In this document: positions 34,577 to 43,626 of the stretch, piece by piece
Numbering within the stretch: the first letter of the stretch is position 1
How the letters are laid out: each line of letters opens with the position of its first letter
Source: Pseudomonas guariconensis
GTDB lineage: Bacteria > Pseudomonadota > Gammaproteobacteria > Pseudomonadales > Pseudomonadaceae
Reading direction: 5' to 3'
NCBI RefSeq assembly: GCF_015680235.1
Contig: NZ_JADLJL010000030.1
Span: forward strand, 1-58,331
Length of the DNA: 58,331 nt
Translations under genes and position numbers: made by a program
Notes under the pieces: generated by a model
The model's database searches: none
Seen by the model: only the letters and a program-made list of their open reading frames with translations
Told to the model about the DNA's origin: nothing

Positions 34577-34741
34577 TCATGCGGCCAAAAAGCAAGAAGC
34601 CTCCCAATCTCTCGATTGGAAGGCTTCGCGGCGGTAGCTGCCTTTGCCCTTGTTCGGTCGTTCCTGGCGGCAGCGGAACAGTGGCTGGGCGACGATGGAC
34701 TTGGCCTTGTTCGGGCCGTGCTTTTTCGGCTTCTTGCTCAT
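34577..34741 (-). CDS. arfA: Alternative ribosome-rescue factor ArfA
   Basis: A 54-residue basic protein that rescues ribosomes stalled on mRNAs lacking a stop codon, recruiting RF2 as a back-up to tmRNA. The family signature is clear: AQPLFRCRQE at 18-27, the lysine-rich NKGKGSYRR at 30-38 and DWEAS at 45-49. The codons for residues 39-49 form a strong hairpin followed by a T-run (see terminator at 34586-34626), so much of the mRNA should end before the stop codon. This is the known way ArfA synthesis is held down when tmRNA works. The start follows the pattern MSKKPKKHGPNKAKS. Confidence 0.9.
   Translation of the reverse strand: MSKKPKKHGPNKAKSIVAQPLFRCRQERPNKGKGSYRREAFQSRDWEASCFLAA
34586..34626 (-). 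terminator. Intrinsic terminator inside the arfA reading frame
   Basis: On the minus strand aagccttccaatc pairs with gattgggaggctt (one G-U) around the loop gaga, at 34597-34626, and is followed by cttgcttttt. The structure lies wholly within codons 39-52 of arfA, upstream of its stop. It would release transcripts with no stop codon. Confidence 0.85.
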
Positions 34742-34838
34742 GGCGATTACCCCGTTTGGGTGGATGTCGGGGCGCACTGTAAGGCTGGGGTGGGGGAGGG
34801 GCCAATTGATTGTGTTTATGGACGATGAGCGCGGCCTC

Positions 34839-34884
34839 TGTAGGAGGGCCTTGTGCCGCGAAAGGGCCGCGAAGCGGCCCCCTG
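34839..34884. repeat. Single REP element at the 3' end of holA
   Basis: A single arm tgtaggagggccttgtgccg then cgaaagggccgcgaagcggcc abuts the holA stop codon. It lacks an inverted partner, unlike most REPs here. Confidence 0.7.
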
Positions 34885-35922
34885 TCATTCTGGAGGAAGT
34901 GCCAGACGCTGCCCGGCCATCAGCAACGACAAGCGCGCCAGCCCGGTCCAGGGCGAGCCTTCGGCCTGGCCCTTGATCTGCGCATCGATGCGCTGCGCAT
35001 CCTGTAGCAGTTGCGCCCAACGCTGCGCCGAGAGCCGCTGCAACGCCTTGCTGACCAAGGGCCGGCGCTTGTCCCACACTGGCGGGCGCGCCTGGCTGAA
35101 GGCTTTGTCCAGGGGCACGCCCTGGCTGAACTGTTGGGCCAGCCCCGCCAACAGGCGCAGCTCCCGGGCCAGAGCCCAAAGGATCACGGGTGGCTCGACC
35201 CCCTCGCCACGCAGACCCTCGAGCATGCGCAGGGCATGGCCGGCCTCGCCGTTGAGGATCGCATCGACCAGGCCGAAGACATCGAAGCGTGCGCTGTCGG
35301 CGACAGCAGCCTGGACGGTGTCGACCGTGATCTGGTTGCCCTCGGCCAGCAGCTTGAGCTTCTCGATCTCCTGGGCGGCGGCCAGCAGGTTGCCCTCGAC
35401 CCGCGCGGCGATCAGATCGACTGCATCGCGCTGGGCGCAGAGCCCGGCCTGGGCCAGGCGCTGGTTGATCCACTGCGGCAATTGCTGGGCGTCCACCGGC
35501 CAGATCTGGATGAACTGGCAGTGCTGGCCTTCGATCAGCGCCTTGCCCCATTTGGTTTTCTGCGCGCTGCCGTCGAGCTTGGGCAGGCTGATCAGCAGCA
35601 GGGTGTCGTCGGCCGGGTTGGCGCAATACTCCATGAGCGCGGCGGCGCCCTTGTCGCCCGGCTTGCCGGACGGCAGGCGCAGTTCCAGCAAGCGACGCTG
35701 GGCGAACAATGACAGGCTGGCACCGGCCTGGAGCAGGGTGCCCCAGTCGAAGTTGGCGTCGGCACTGAACACCTGGCGTTCGTCGAAGCCTTGCTGGCGG
35801 GCGGCGGTGCGGATGGCATCCGCAGCTTCCTGGCACAACAGCGGGTCGTCGCCGCTGACCACGTAGACCGGGGCCAGGGCACCTTGCAGGTGTTTGTTGA
35901 GTTGGGCGGGAGAGAGCTTCAT
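34885..35922 (-). CDS. holA: DNA polymerase III subunit delta
   Basis: Clamp-loader subunit that opens the beta sliding clamp. The 345-residue product begins MKLSPAQLNKHLQGALAPVYVVSGDDPLLCQEAADAIR, the normal start, where the loop GDDPLL replaces a functional Walker A as expected for delta. The lid and C-terminal collar domains follow. It is the last gene of the leuS-lptE-holA transcript, 42 bases after lptE. Confidence 0.95.
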   Translation of the reverse strand: MKLSPAQLNKHLQGALAPVYVVSGDDPLLCQEAADAIRTAARQQGFDERQVFSADANFDWGTLLQAGASLSLFAQRRLLELRLPSGKPGDKGAAALMEYCANPADDTLLLISLPKLDGSAQKTKWGKALIEGQHCQFIQIWPVDAQQLPQWINQRLAQAGLCAQRDAVDLIAARVEGNLLAAAQEIEKLKLLAEGNQITVDTVQAAVADSARFDVFGLVDAILNGEAGHALRMLEGLRGEGVEPPVILWALARELRLLAGLAQQFSQGVPLDKAFSQARPPVWDKRRPLVSKALQRLSAQRWAQLLQDAQRIDAQIKGQAEGSPWTGLARLSLLMAGQRLALPPE

Positions 35923-35964
35923 GGTGTGGAATGGGGCACCGGCAGGTGCCCCTTCGGCCTCGTG

Positions 35965-36570
35965 TCAGTTGGCCGGTACTTCCATCGGGGATTGCTGCGG
36001 CGTTTCGTCCTGCTGGCGGCGGGCCGCTTCCAGGGCGTCGGCTTCGGCCTTGGCGCGGGCCTCGGCTTCACGTTGCAGCTCGTCCAGGTGGGACGGCGTC
36101 AGCATCTGCAGGCGCACCATCATGGCCTGGATCAGGTCGCGGCGCATTTCTTCGCGAGCCTGGGTGGCTTCCTGGTCGGAGCCGGTGATGTTGTCACCGT
36201 CATGCACGTAGATCTTGCGGACCTCGACCTTGTCGCTGAGCAGTGGAATGTCATTCAACCCCAGCATGCTATAGCTGAGCACGGTGGTGAGTTCGTACTC
36301 GACCGAGCGGTTGCCGCCGCTGTAGGTAGCCGCGCGCTGGGTCTGTTTCTCGTCGGTCAGCACCAGGCGATAGGGCGCGCCGGCGTGAACGTTGACGCCG
36401 TTGCGGTCCAGGGTCTCGCGCAGCTCGGTCACGGTCTCGCCGTAGGCGTTGCGCGCGCGCAGGTCCATTTCCTTGATGGTCAGCTCGGTGGTGCCGGTGC
36501 CGCGCAGCTGGAAACCACAGGCGCTGAGCACGACGGCCAGGCCCATTACCAGCAGATTGCGTTTGATCAT
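35965..36570 (-). CDS. lptE: LPS-assembly lipoprotein LptE
   Basis: Outer-membrane lipoprotein that plugs the LptD barrel in lipopolysaccharide export. The start MIKRNLLVMG gives a signal with the lipobox LSAC (cysteine about residue 18) and the conserved CGFQLRGTGTTEL. The 201-residue product ends in a glutamate- and alanine-rich tail (REAEARAKAEADALEAARRQQ) common in Pseudomonas LptE. An upstream in-frame ATG was rejected because it would block the signal peptide. The gene lies 61 bases after leuS. Confidence 0.94.
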   Translation of the reverse strand: MIKRNLLVMGLAVVLSACGFQLRGTGTTELTIKEMDLRARNAYGETVTELRETLDRNGVNVHAGAPYRLVLTDEKQTQRAATYSGGNRSVEYELTTVLSYSMLGLNDIPLLSDKVEVRKIYVHDGDNITGSDQEATQAREEMRRDLIQAMMVRLQMLTPSHLDELQREAEARAKAEADALEAARRQQDETPQQSPMEVPAN

Positions 36571-36631
36571 GTTGTAGCTCCCTTGTGGGCCTGTTCCGCC
36601 CACCCACGCTGTGCGCGGGTGGGCGTTGCCA

Positions 36632-39238
36632 TCAGTTGGCGACGATGTTGACCAGCTTGCCCGGCACGACGATGACCTTGCGGATGGTCAGGCCATCGAT
36701 GAAGCGCAGGACGTTCTCGTTGCTGCGGGCGGCGGCTTCGATCTCTTCACGGCTGGCGCTAGCCGGCATCTCGACCTGGCCGCGCAGCTTGCCGTTGACC
36801 TGGACCACCAGCGTGATGCTGTCCTGTACCAGGGCGCTTTCGTCGACGCTCGGCCAGGTGGCGTCGATCACCGCCTGGTCGTGGCCCAGATGCTGCCACA
36901 GCGCATGGCTGATGTGCGGGGTGATCGGGGCCAGCAGCAGGGTAACGGCCTCCAGGCCTTCCTGCAGCAGGGCGCGGTCCTGTTCGGTGGCTTGCGGAGC
37001 TTTTTCCAGCACGTTCATCACGGTCATCACTTGGGCAATGGCGGTGTTGAACTTGTGGAACTGGCCCACGTCGGTGCTGGCCTGCTTGATCGCGGCATGG
37101 ATGGCGCGGCGGATGGTCTTCTGCGCGTCGTCCAGCGAAGCGACATCCAGCTTGCCCGGCAGGCCCTGGGCGACGTGGGCCTGGGCCAGGCGCCAGACAC
37201 GGCGCAGGAAGCGGCTGGCACCTTCGACGCCGGAGTCGGACCACTCCAGGCTCATGTCGGGCGGCGAGGCGAACATCATGAACAGGCGGCAGGTGTCGGC
37301 GCCGTAGGCGTCGATCATGGCTTGCGGGTCGACGCCGTTGTTCTTGGACTTGGACATCTTCTCGGTGCCGCCGATTTCCACCGGCAGGCCGTCGGTCTTC
37401 AGGCGGGCGCCGATGATCTTGGCCTTGGCGTCACGCTCGACCTCGACGTCGGCCGGGTTGAACCAGTCCTTGCCGCCGTTGCTGGCGGTGCGGTAGTAGG
37501 TCTCGGCGACGACCATGCCCTGGGTGAGCAGGTTCTTGAACGGCTCGTTGGAGGTGACCAGGCCCTCGTCGCGCATCAGCTTGTGGAAGAAGCGCGCGTA
37601 CAGCAGGTGCAGGATGGCGTGCTCGATACCGCCGATGTACTGGTCCACCGGCAGCCAGTGGTTGGCGGCTTTCGGGTCGACCATGCCACCTTCGTAGTTC
37701 GGCGAGGCGTAGCGGGCGAAGTACCAGGACGACTCGACGAAGGTGTCCATGGTGTCGGTTTCGCGTTTGGCCGCCGTGCCACATTTCGGGCAGGTGCATT
37801 CGTAGAATTCGGGCATGCGCGCCAGGGGCGAGCCGGCGCCGTCCGGTACCACGTTCTCGGGCAGGGTGACCGGCAGTTGGTCTTCCGGCACCGGCACGTC
37901 GCCGCAGGACGGGCAGTGGATGATCGGAATCGGGCAGCCCCAGTAGCGCTGGCGGCTGATGCCCCAGTCGCGCAGGCGGAACTGGGTGCGCGACTTGCCG
38001 AGTTCCTTGCGGATCAGCGCGGCCTCGATGGCGTCGAAAGCACCCTGGAAGTCCAGGCCGTCGAACTCGCCGGAGTTGATCAGCTGGCCATGCTCGCCGT
38101 AGGCGGCCTGCCACTCGCTGCCGACTTCGTCGCCGGCGCTGGTGCGTACCACCGCCTTGAGCGGCAGGTTGTACTTGTGGGCGAACTCGAAGTCGCGCTC
38201 GTCGTGGGCCGGGACCGCCATCACCGCGCCGTCGCCGTAGTGCATCAGTACGTAGTTGGCGACCCAAACCGGCAGTTTCTCACCGGTCAGTGGGTGCTGG
38301 ACGAACAGGGAAGTGGGCATGCCCTTCTTCTCCTGGGTCGCCATGTCGGCCTCGGCGACGCTGCCGCTCTTGCATTCGTCGATGAACGCCTGCAGCGCCG
38401 GGTTGCCCTGGGCAGCCTGGGTGGCCAGCGGGTGCTCGGCGGCGACGGCGACGTAGGTCGCGCCCATCAGGGTGTCCGGGCGGGTGGTGAAGACCTTCAG
38501 GGCGCCTTCGTGGCCGATGCTCGCCTGGTCGTAGGGGAACTGCACTTCCATGCCGCGCGACTTGCCGATCCAGTTGCGCTGCATGGTCTTGACCTGCTCA
38601 GGCCAGCCCGGCAGCTCGTCGAGGCTTTCCAGCAGCTCGTCGGCGTAGTCGGTAATGCGGAAGTAGTACATCGGGATTTCGCGCTTCTCGATCAGCGCGC
38701 CCGAACGCCAGCCACGGCCGTCGATGACCTGCTCGTTGGCCAGGACGGTCTGGTCGACCGGGTCCCAGTTGACGGTGCCGTTCTTGCGGTAGATGACACC
38801 CTTTTCGAACAGGCGGGTGAACAGCCACTGCTCCCAACGGTAGTAGTCCGGCTTGCAGGTGGTGACTTCACGGGACCAGTCGATCGCCAGGCCCAGGCTC
38901 TTGAGCTGGGACTTCATGTAGTCGATGTTCTCGTACGTCCACTTGGCCGGGGCGACGTTGTTCTTCATCGCGGCGTTTTCCGCCGGCATGCCGAAGGCGT
39001 CCCAACCCATCGGCTGGAGCACGTTCTTGCCTTGCATGCGCTGGTAGCGGGCGATCACGTCGCCGATGGTGTAGTTGCGCACGTGACCCATGTGTAGCTT
39101 GCCGCTCGGGTACGGGAACATCGACAGGCAGTAGTAGGTGTCCTTGCCTGGCTGTTCGGTGACAGCGAACGATTGTTGCTCGTCCCAGAAGGTCTGGGCG
39201 GCGGCTTCTATATCACGGGGCGTGTATTGTTCGTGCAT
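36632..39238 (-). CDS. leuS: Leucyl-tRNA synthetase
   Basis: Class I aminoacyl-tRNA synthetase charging tRNA-Leu; 868 residues, the expected length. The HIGH motif appears as PSGKLHMGHVRNY near residue 45, the KMSKS loop as EKMSKSKNNGVDP near residue 620, and the CP1 editing domain lies between with the conserved TRPDTLMGATYVAV. A zinc-ribbon-like CTCPKCG is in the ZN1 region. The frame is open a further 85 codons upstream, but MHEQYTPRDIE is the standard start. It heads a leuS-lptE-holA transcript. Confidence 0.98.
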   Translation of the reverse strand: MHEQYTPRDIEAAAQTFWDEQQSFAVTEQPGKDTYYCLSMFPYPSGKLHMGHVRNYTIGDVIARYQRMQGKNVLQPMGWDAFGMPAENAAMKNNVAPAKWTYENIDYMKSQLKSLGLAIDWSREVTTCKPDYYRWEQWLFTRLFEKGVIYRKNGTVNWDPVDQTVLANEQVIDGRGWRSGALIEKREIPMYYFRITDYADELLESLDELPGWPEQVKTMQRNWIGKSRGMEVQFPYDQASIGHEGALKVFTTRPDTLMGATYVAVAAEHPLATQAAQGNPALQAFIDECKSGSVAEADMATQEKKGMPTSLFVQHPLTGEKLPVWVANYVLMHYGDGAVMAVPAHDERDFEFAHKYNLPLKAVVRTSAGDEVGSEWQAAYGEHGQLINSGEFDGLDFQGAFDAIEAALIRKELGKSRTQFRLRDWGISRQRYWGCPIPIIHCPSCGDVPVPEDQLPVTLPENVVPDGAGSPLARMPEFYECTCPKCGTAAKRETDTMDTFVESSWYFARYASPNYEGGMVDPKAANHWLPVDQYIGGIEHAILHLLYARFFHKLMRDEGLVTSNEPFKNLLTQGMVVAETYYRTASNGGKDWFNPADVEVERDAKAKIIGARLKTDGLPVEIGGTEKMSKSKNNGVDPQAMIDAYGADTCRLFMMFASPPDMSLEWSDSGVEGASRFLRRVWRLAQAHVAQGLPGKLDVASLDDAQKTIRRAIHAAIKQASTDVGQFHKFNTAIAQVMTVMNVLEKAPQATEQDRALLQEGLEAVTLLLAPITPHISHALWQHLGHDQAVIDATWPSVDESALVQDSITLVVQVNGKLRGQVEMPASASREEIEAAARSNENVLRFIDGLTIRKVIVVPGKLVNIVAN

Positions 39239-39468
39239 GGCTACTTTGTGCTGAGAGAGATAGGGACCCTGTTTTCCGCAGCGGAACCTCGCTGCGTCCG
39301 GCACTCCGGTGTCGGTAGAGTGAACGCCGTAGCATACATGAGCGTCGTGTATCGTGGGAAACCCTGAATGCGGCCCACGGGCCGTTGGTCGCGGCATCCG
39401 GCTGCTTTTTGCAGTGACGCTAAGCTCATTTGTGGGGGAGATATTCTTATCTTCAATGAGGTGAACGG

Positions 39469-39780
39469 ATGGGAGAGTCGCAGCTACCCGCAATCAAACC
39501 GGAGCTATACGAACGCTTGATCGACCGCCTGGGCCTGGCTCTGGAAGTGGCCAGGACCTCCGTACGATTACGCGACGAGATGCCAGCCGAACTGGAACTG
39601 CGTGGCTTGAGCCACGCCGAGTTCGAAGTGATCAAGGCCTACCTGGAAACCCTCCCGGAAGGTCGCTTTGCCAGCACCGGAGCTTACCCGCCACCGGAGC
39701 CGACTTTGGCGAAGATCGTCTGGCTCAAGGACAAGAAACGCCCTGCCAGCATGGCAAGATCCCGGGCGCTGCCCCGCTAG
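39469..39780 (+). CDS. Conserved hypothetical protein (103 residues)
   Basis: Not a family I can name. The product is acidic to neutral, mostly helical in appearance (YERLIDRLGLALEVARTSVRLRDEMPAELELRGLSHAEFEVIKAYLETLPEG) with no signal or membrane segment, and a basic, possibly disordered tail after residue 85. The ATG follows an atgaggtgaac ribosome-binding region (GAGGTG). It is divergent from leuS and precedes the YdcF gene. Codon use and third-position GC match a real gene. Confidence 0.75.
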   Translation: MGESQLPAIKPELYERLIDRLGLALEVARTSVRLRDEMPAELELRGLSHAEFEVIKAYLETLPEGRFASTGAYPPPEPTLAKIVWLKDKKRPASMARSRALPR

Positions 39781-39912
39781 CCGTTCTGGGTTCCAGGCGC
39801 AGACCGTCTTGCGCCGGTTCTTTCTTACAACTGCTCATGATCGGCGTCGGACGCGCACTTGTTGCCCGGCGTCGATCCTCTTAGGCTGCACGCCTTCATT
39901 GGAGGTCTGTGC

Positions 39913-40674
39913 ATGCCGCTTCGCTACTTCATCAAACAATGGTTGCTGCCGCCTGGCGTGCTGTTCCTGTTGCTGCTGGCTGCCTGGTGGCTGCGCACGC
40001 GGCGCCCGCGCCTGGCGGCGGCCTGCTTCGTTCTGGGCCTGGGTGGCCTGTGGTTGATGAGCCTGCCGCTGGTGGTGGAGCAGGCCGCCCGGCAGCTGGA
40101 AACCGAAGCGCCATTGCCGCCGGGGCAATGGGCAGCCCTGGCCGGGCGTGCCGAGGCCATCGTGGTGTTGGGGGCTGGCCGTGAGCGTGGCGACTCGGCC
40201 TGGGGCGGCCAGGACCAGCCGACCGGCACGGCCCTGGAGCGCATGCGCTATGCCGCGCAGTTGGCCAAGGCCTCGGGGCTGCCGTTGGCGATCAGTGGCG
40301 GGCTGCACTATGGGACGCCGCCGAGTGAGGCGCAATTGATGACTGACCGGCTGCAGGCAGACTTCGGCGTTGCTGTGCGCTGGAAGGAAGAGGCCAGCCG
40401 CACCACTTGGGAGAATGCCCAGTTCAGTGCGCGGCTCCTACAGCCCCAGGGTATTCGCCGGGTGGTGCTGGTGACCCAGGCCTGGCATATGCCGCGTGCG
40501 CGCTGGAGCTTCGAGCGGGCAGGGTTCGAGGTGATAACGGCGCCGGTGGGGTTCCTCGGGGGCGACCATGCCCAGCCGTTCGCCGGCTTGCTGCCCGATA
40601 GCCGGGCGGTTTGGCGCAGTGGGCAGTTGCTCAACGAGGCGGTGGGGTTGGTGGGCTATCGGTTGTTTTATTGA
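39913..40674 (+). CDS. YdcF/ElyC family (DUF218) membrane protein
   Basis: A 253-residue protein with two N-terminal membrane segments (about 8-25 and 32-60) and a periplasmic DUF218 domain: EAIVVLGAGRERGD, then LAISGGLHYGTPPSEAQLM, and the closing VVLVTQAWHMPRARWSFERAGFEV. E. coli ElyC of this family affects peptidoglycan assembly and the undecaprenyl-phosphate pool. The GGAGG ribosome binding site is eight bases before the ATG at 39913, which decided the start over an ATG 18 codons upstream. Confidence 0.9.
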   Translation: MPLRYFIKQWLLPPGVLFLLLLAAWWLRTRRPRLAAACFVLGLGGLWLMSLPLVVEQAARQLETEAPLPPGQWAALAGRAEAIVVLGAGRERGDSAWGGQDQPTGTALERMRYAAQLAKASGLPLAISGGLHYGTPPSEAQLMTDRLQADFGVAVRWKEEASRTTWENAQFSARLLQPQGIRRVVLVTQAWHMPRARWSFERAGFEVITAPVGFLGGDHAQPFAGLLPDSRAVWRSGQLLNEAVGLVGYRLFY

Positions 40675-40683
40675 ATTGAGTAG

Positions 40684-40769
40684 GGGGCTGCGGTGCAGCC
40701 CTTTCGCGGCACAAGGCCGCTCCTACAGGGGTTGCGCCTTTCTGAAGGCGCGGCCTTGTGCCGCGAAAA
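40684..40769. repeat. Inverted REP pair between convergent ydcF-like and lnt genes
   Basis: The left arm is ctttcgcggcacaaggccgc then tcctacagg; the right arm is gcggccttgtgccgcgaaaa, touching the lnt stop codon. The arms are inverted around about 20 bases. Confidence 0.8.
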
Positions 40770-42287
40770 TCACACCGTCCTGGCAATTCGCCCCGCCAGC
40801 AGCGCCCAGCCCAGCAACAGGGCGCAGACAATCGCCAGCGGCCATGAGCGCCATTGCAGATAGGGCGTCAGCTGCTGCATCGGTATCACTTCTCCATAGA
40901 GGACCGCCTGCTGGAACTGCGGAACCTGCGCCGTGATCTTGCCGAACGGGTCGATCAACGCGGTCACGCCGTTGTTGGTGGCGCGGATCATCCAGCGGCC
41001 TGCTTCCAAGGCGCGCATCTGGGCCATCTGCAGGTGTTGCAGCGGGCCGATCGAAGTGCCGAACCAGGTGTCGTTGCTGATGGTCAGCAGCAGGTCGCTA
41101 CGCGCTGCCAGGCCGGCGGCGAACTCGGGGTACACCACCTCGTAGCAGATGAACGGCGCCACCTGGTAGCCCTTTGCCTGCAGCAAGGGCTGGTCCGACG
41201 GGCCGCGGGCGAAGTCCGACATCGGCAGGTTGAAGAACTCGATCAACCCACGAAGCATGTCCTGCAGCGGTACGTACTCGCCGAACGGCACCAGTTTCTG
41301 CTTGAGGTAGGTGCCGTCGCCTTCGCCGGCCACGGTGATGCCGTTGTAGTAGCGGCGCTGGTGATGCACCACTTCACGCACCGGCACACCGGTGATCAGC
41401 GCCGAATGGCGGTCGGCGGCGAAGCGCCCCATCACATCGATATAGCCCTGGGCCTGGTCCTTGAGCACCGGCACGGCGGTTTCCGGCCACACCAGTAGAT
41501 CCACGGGTTTGGAGGTGAAGCTCATGTCGCGGTACAGCGTCAGTTGCGCGTCGATGTGCGCCGGGTCCCATTTCAGGTCCTGTTCGACGTTGCCCTGCAA
41601 GGCCGCGACCTTCAGTGGATCGCCGGAGGGTATGGTCCAGGCGTGGCCTTTGAGGGCCATGCCGACGCCCCAGGGTGCCACCAGCAGTATCACGCCCGCC
41701 GCCAGGAACGATGGGCGTGCCCGCAAGCGAGGCAGGTTGCACAGCAGCGCCGCGCTCAACGCCAGGACGAAGGAAACCAGCCACACGCCACCTAGCGGCG
41801 CCAGGCCTGCGAGCGGGCCGTCGAGCTGGCTGTAGCCGGCGTACAACCAAGGGAAACCGGTCAGGAACCAGCCGCGGAAGGCCTCTTGCAGCAGCCACAG
41901 GGCCGCGAAGCACAGGGCGTCGGCCAGGGGGGCCTCGTTGCGCCTCAGCCAGCGCGCCCACAGCCAGGTGGGCAGGGCGAAGAACCAGGCCAGGGCGGCG
42001 AAGAACGCCACCAGCAGGGCCACCGCCAGCAGCGGCGAGGCGCCACCGTAGGTGTTCATGCTGACATAGATCCACCAGGTGCCGGCGCCGTACAGGCCGA
42101 AGCCGAACCACCAGCCACGCCACATGGCCTGGCGTGGGCTGAGCTCACGCAGGCCGAGGTAGAGCAGGGCAATGGACAGCAGCGCCAGCGGCCAGATGTC
42201 GAACGGCGCCAGCGCCAGGAGGGTCGATGCGCCAGCCGCCAGGGCCAGCAGGTTACCGGGCCAGCCGGGGCGGGTGATCCAACGCAT
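40770..42287 (-). CDS. lnt: Apolipoprotein N-acyltransferase
   Basis: Integral inner-membrane enzyme that adds the third acyl chain to lipoproteins such as RlpA and LptE in this window. The 505-residue protein has an N-terminal bundle of membrane segments and a periplasmic nitrilase-like domain with the catalytic glutamate in VWPETAVP, the lysine in KQKLVPFGEYVP and the cysteine in FICYEVVYPE. It is the last gene of the miaB-phoH-ybeY-corC-lnt row, nine bases after corC. Confidence 0.97.
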   Translation of the reverse strand: MRWITRPGWPGNLLALAAGASTLLALAPFDIWPLALLSIALLYLGLRELSPRQAMWRGWWFGFGLYGAGTWWIYVSMNTYGGASPLLAVALLVAFFAALAWFFALPTWLWARWLRRNEAPLADALCFAALWLLQEAFRGWFLTGFPWLYAGYSQLDGPLAGLAPLGGVWLVSFVLALSAALLCNLPRLRARPSFLAAGVILLVAPWGVGMALKGHAWTIPSGDPLKVAALQGNVEQDLKWDPAHIDAQLTLYRDMSFTSKPVDLLVWPETAVPVLKDQAQGYIDVMGRFAADRHSALITGVPVREVVHHQRRYYNGITVAGEGDGTYLKQKLVPFGEYVPLQDMLRGLIEFFNLPMSDFARGPSDQPLLQAKGYQVAPFICYEVVYPEFAAGLAARSDLLLTISNDTWFGTSIGPLQHLQMAQMRALEAGRWMIRATNNGVTALIDPFGKITAQVPQFQQAVLYGEVIPMQQLTPYLQWRSWPLAIVCALLLGWALLAGRIARTV

Positions 42288-42295
42288 GTTTGTCC

Positions 42296-43135
42296 TTAAC
42301 GGGTGATCGGTGTCAGGCGCAGCAAGTGTATCCGCCGGCTGTCGGCATTGAGAATACGGAACTTGTAGGCGCCGATCTCGGTGGTCTCGTTGCGCTTGGG
42401 CAGGTGGCCGAAGGCACTCATCACCAGGCCGCCGACGGTGTCGAATTCGTCGTCGGAGAATTCGCAGTCGAAGAACTCGTTGAAGTTCTCGATCGGCGTC
42501 AGGGCCTTGATCAGGAAGTCACCGCTGGGCAGCGGCTTGATGTAGCTGTCTTCCTCGACGTCGTGTTCGTCCTCGATGTCGCCGACGATCTGCTCCAGCA
42601 CGTCCTCGATGGTGACCAAGCCTGCCACGCCGCCGTATTCGTCGATGACCACGGCCATGTGGTTGTGGTTGGCGCGAAACTCGCGCAGCAGCACGTTCAG
42701 GCGCTTGGACTCCGGCACGAAGGTGGCGGGGCGCAGCAGGTCCTTGATGTTGAAGCTGTCGCCGTTCTCCTTGAGGATCAACGGCAGCAGGTCCTTGGCC
42801 AGGAGGATCCCGAGCACATCGTCATGGCTCTCGCCGATCACCGGGTAGCGCGAGTGCGCGGCGTCGATCACCGCCGGCAGGAATTCGCGTGGCGACTGGC
42901 TGGCCTTGATGCTGATCATCTGCGAGCGCGGCACCATGATGTCGCGCACCTGCAGGTCGGCGACCTGGATGGCGCCTTCGACGATGGTCAGCGCTTCGCT
43001 GTCGAGCAGCTTGTTCTGATGGGCTTCGCGCAGCAGCTCGAGAAGCTCCTGGCGGTTCTTCGGCTCATGGGCAAAAGCCTGGGTCAGTTTACCCAGCCAG
43101 GACTTCTGCCCATTGCTCGATCGGTCTTCGCTCAT
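42296..43135 (-). CDS. corC: CorC/YbeX family protein with CBS and transporter-associated domains
   Basis: A 279-residue cytoplasmic protein lacking the DUF21 membrane domain of larger CorC relatives: two CBS domains (MVPRSQMISIKASQSPREFLPAVIDAAHSRYPVI and the later VIDEYGGVAGLVTIEDVLEQIVGDIEDEHD) and a C-terminal CorC_HlyC domain. The family is tied to magnesium/cobalt resistance and to YbeY-linked ribosome quality functions by synteny. It starts five bases downstream of ybeY. Confidence 0.93.
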   Translation of the reverse strand: MSEDRSSNGQKSWLGKLTQAFAHEPKNRQELLELLREAHQNKLLDSEALTIVEGAIQVADLQVRDIMVPRSQMISIKASQSPREFLPAVIDAAHSRYPVIGESHDDVLGILLAKDLLPLILKENGDSFNIKDLLRPATFVPESKRLNVLLREFRANHNHMAVVIDEYGGVAGLVTIEDVLEQIVGDIEDEHDVEEDSYIKPLPSGDFLIKALTPIENFNEFFDCEFSDDEFDTVGGLVMSAFGHLPKRNETTEIGAYKFRILNADSRRIHLLRLTPITR

Positions 43136-43140
43136 GGCGG

Positions 43141-43626
43141 TTACTCGTGATCCTTTGTCGCGGGGGGAGTGATTTCGTCATCGGCGTACGGGTCGGGATG
43201 ACCCAGTTCCGCCAGCAAGGTTCGTTCCAGGGCTTCCATTTCCTCGGCTTCGTCATCTTCGATGTGGTCGTAACCGAGCAGGTGCAGGCAGCCGTGGATG
43301 ACCAGGTGCGCCCAGTGCGCCTCGAGGGCCTTGCCCTGTTCGGCGGCTTCGCGCTCGACCACCGGCACGCAGATGACCAGGTCGCCCAACAGCGGGATGT
43401 CGAGCAGTTCGTCCGGGACATCGGCCGGGAACGACAGCACGTTGGTGGCGTAGTCTTTGTGCCGGTAGGTGTGGTTGAGCTCGCGGCCTTCGGCCTCGTC
43501 GACCAGGCGAATGGTCATTTCCGAGTCGGCGCTGCGCTGGCGCAGGGCCAGCTCGCACCAGCGGCGGAAGGCGGCGTCATCGGGGGCGGCAGCATCGGTG
43601 GCCCGTTGCAGGTCGAGTTCAAGCAT
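43141..43626 (-). CDS. ybeY: Endoribonuclease YbeY
   Basis: Zinc-dependent single-strand endoribonuclease required for 16S rRNA 3'-end maturation and 70S quality control. The 161-residue product has the zinc site HGCLHLLGYDH with histidines 111, 115 and 121, and the earlier conserved LNHTYRHKDYATNVLSFP. It overlaps the phoH-like gene by eight bases, indicating coupled translation. The acidic C-terminal tail (DPYADDEITPP) is unremarkable. Confidence 0.97.
   Translation of the reverse strand: MLELDLQRATDAAAPDDAAFRRWCELALRQRSADSEMTIRLVDEAEGRELNHTYRHKDYATNVLSFPADVPDELLDIPLLGDLVICVPVVEREAAEQGKALEAHWAHLVIHGCLHLLGYDHIEDDEAEEMEALERTLLAELGHPDPYADDEITPPATKDHE

Noticed and set aside
36611..39097. An 828-codon open frame on the plus strand
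   Set aside because: It is the antisense shadow of leuS, with low-complexity Val/Gly/His/Arg composition and no motif.
39239..39493. An 85-codon N-terminal extension of leuS
   Set aside because: The extension matches nothing in leucyl-tRNA synthetases, and the ATG at 39238 gives the usual start and length.
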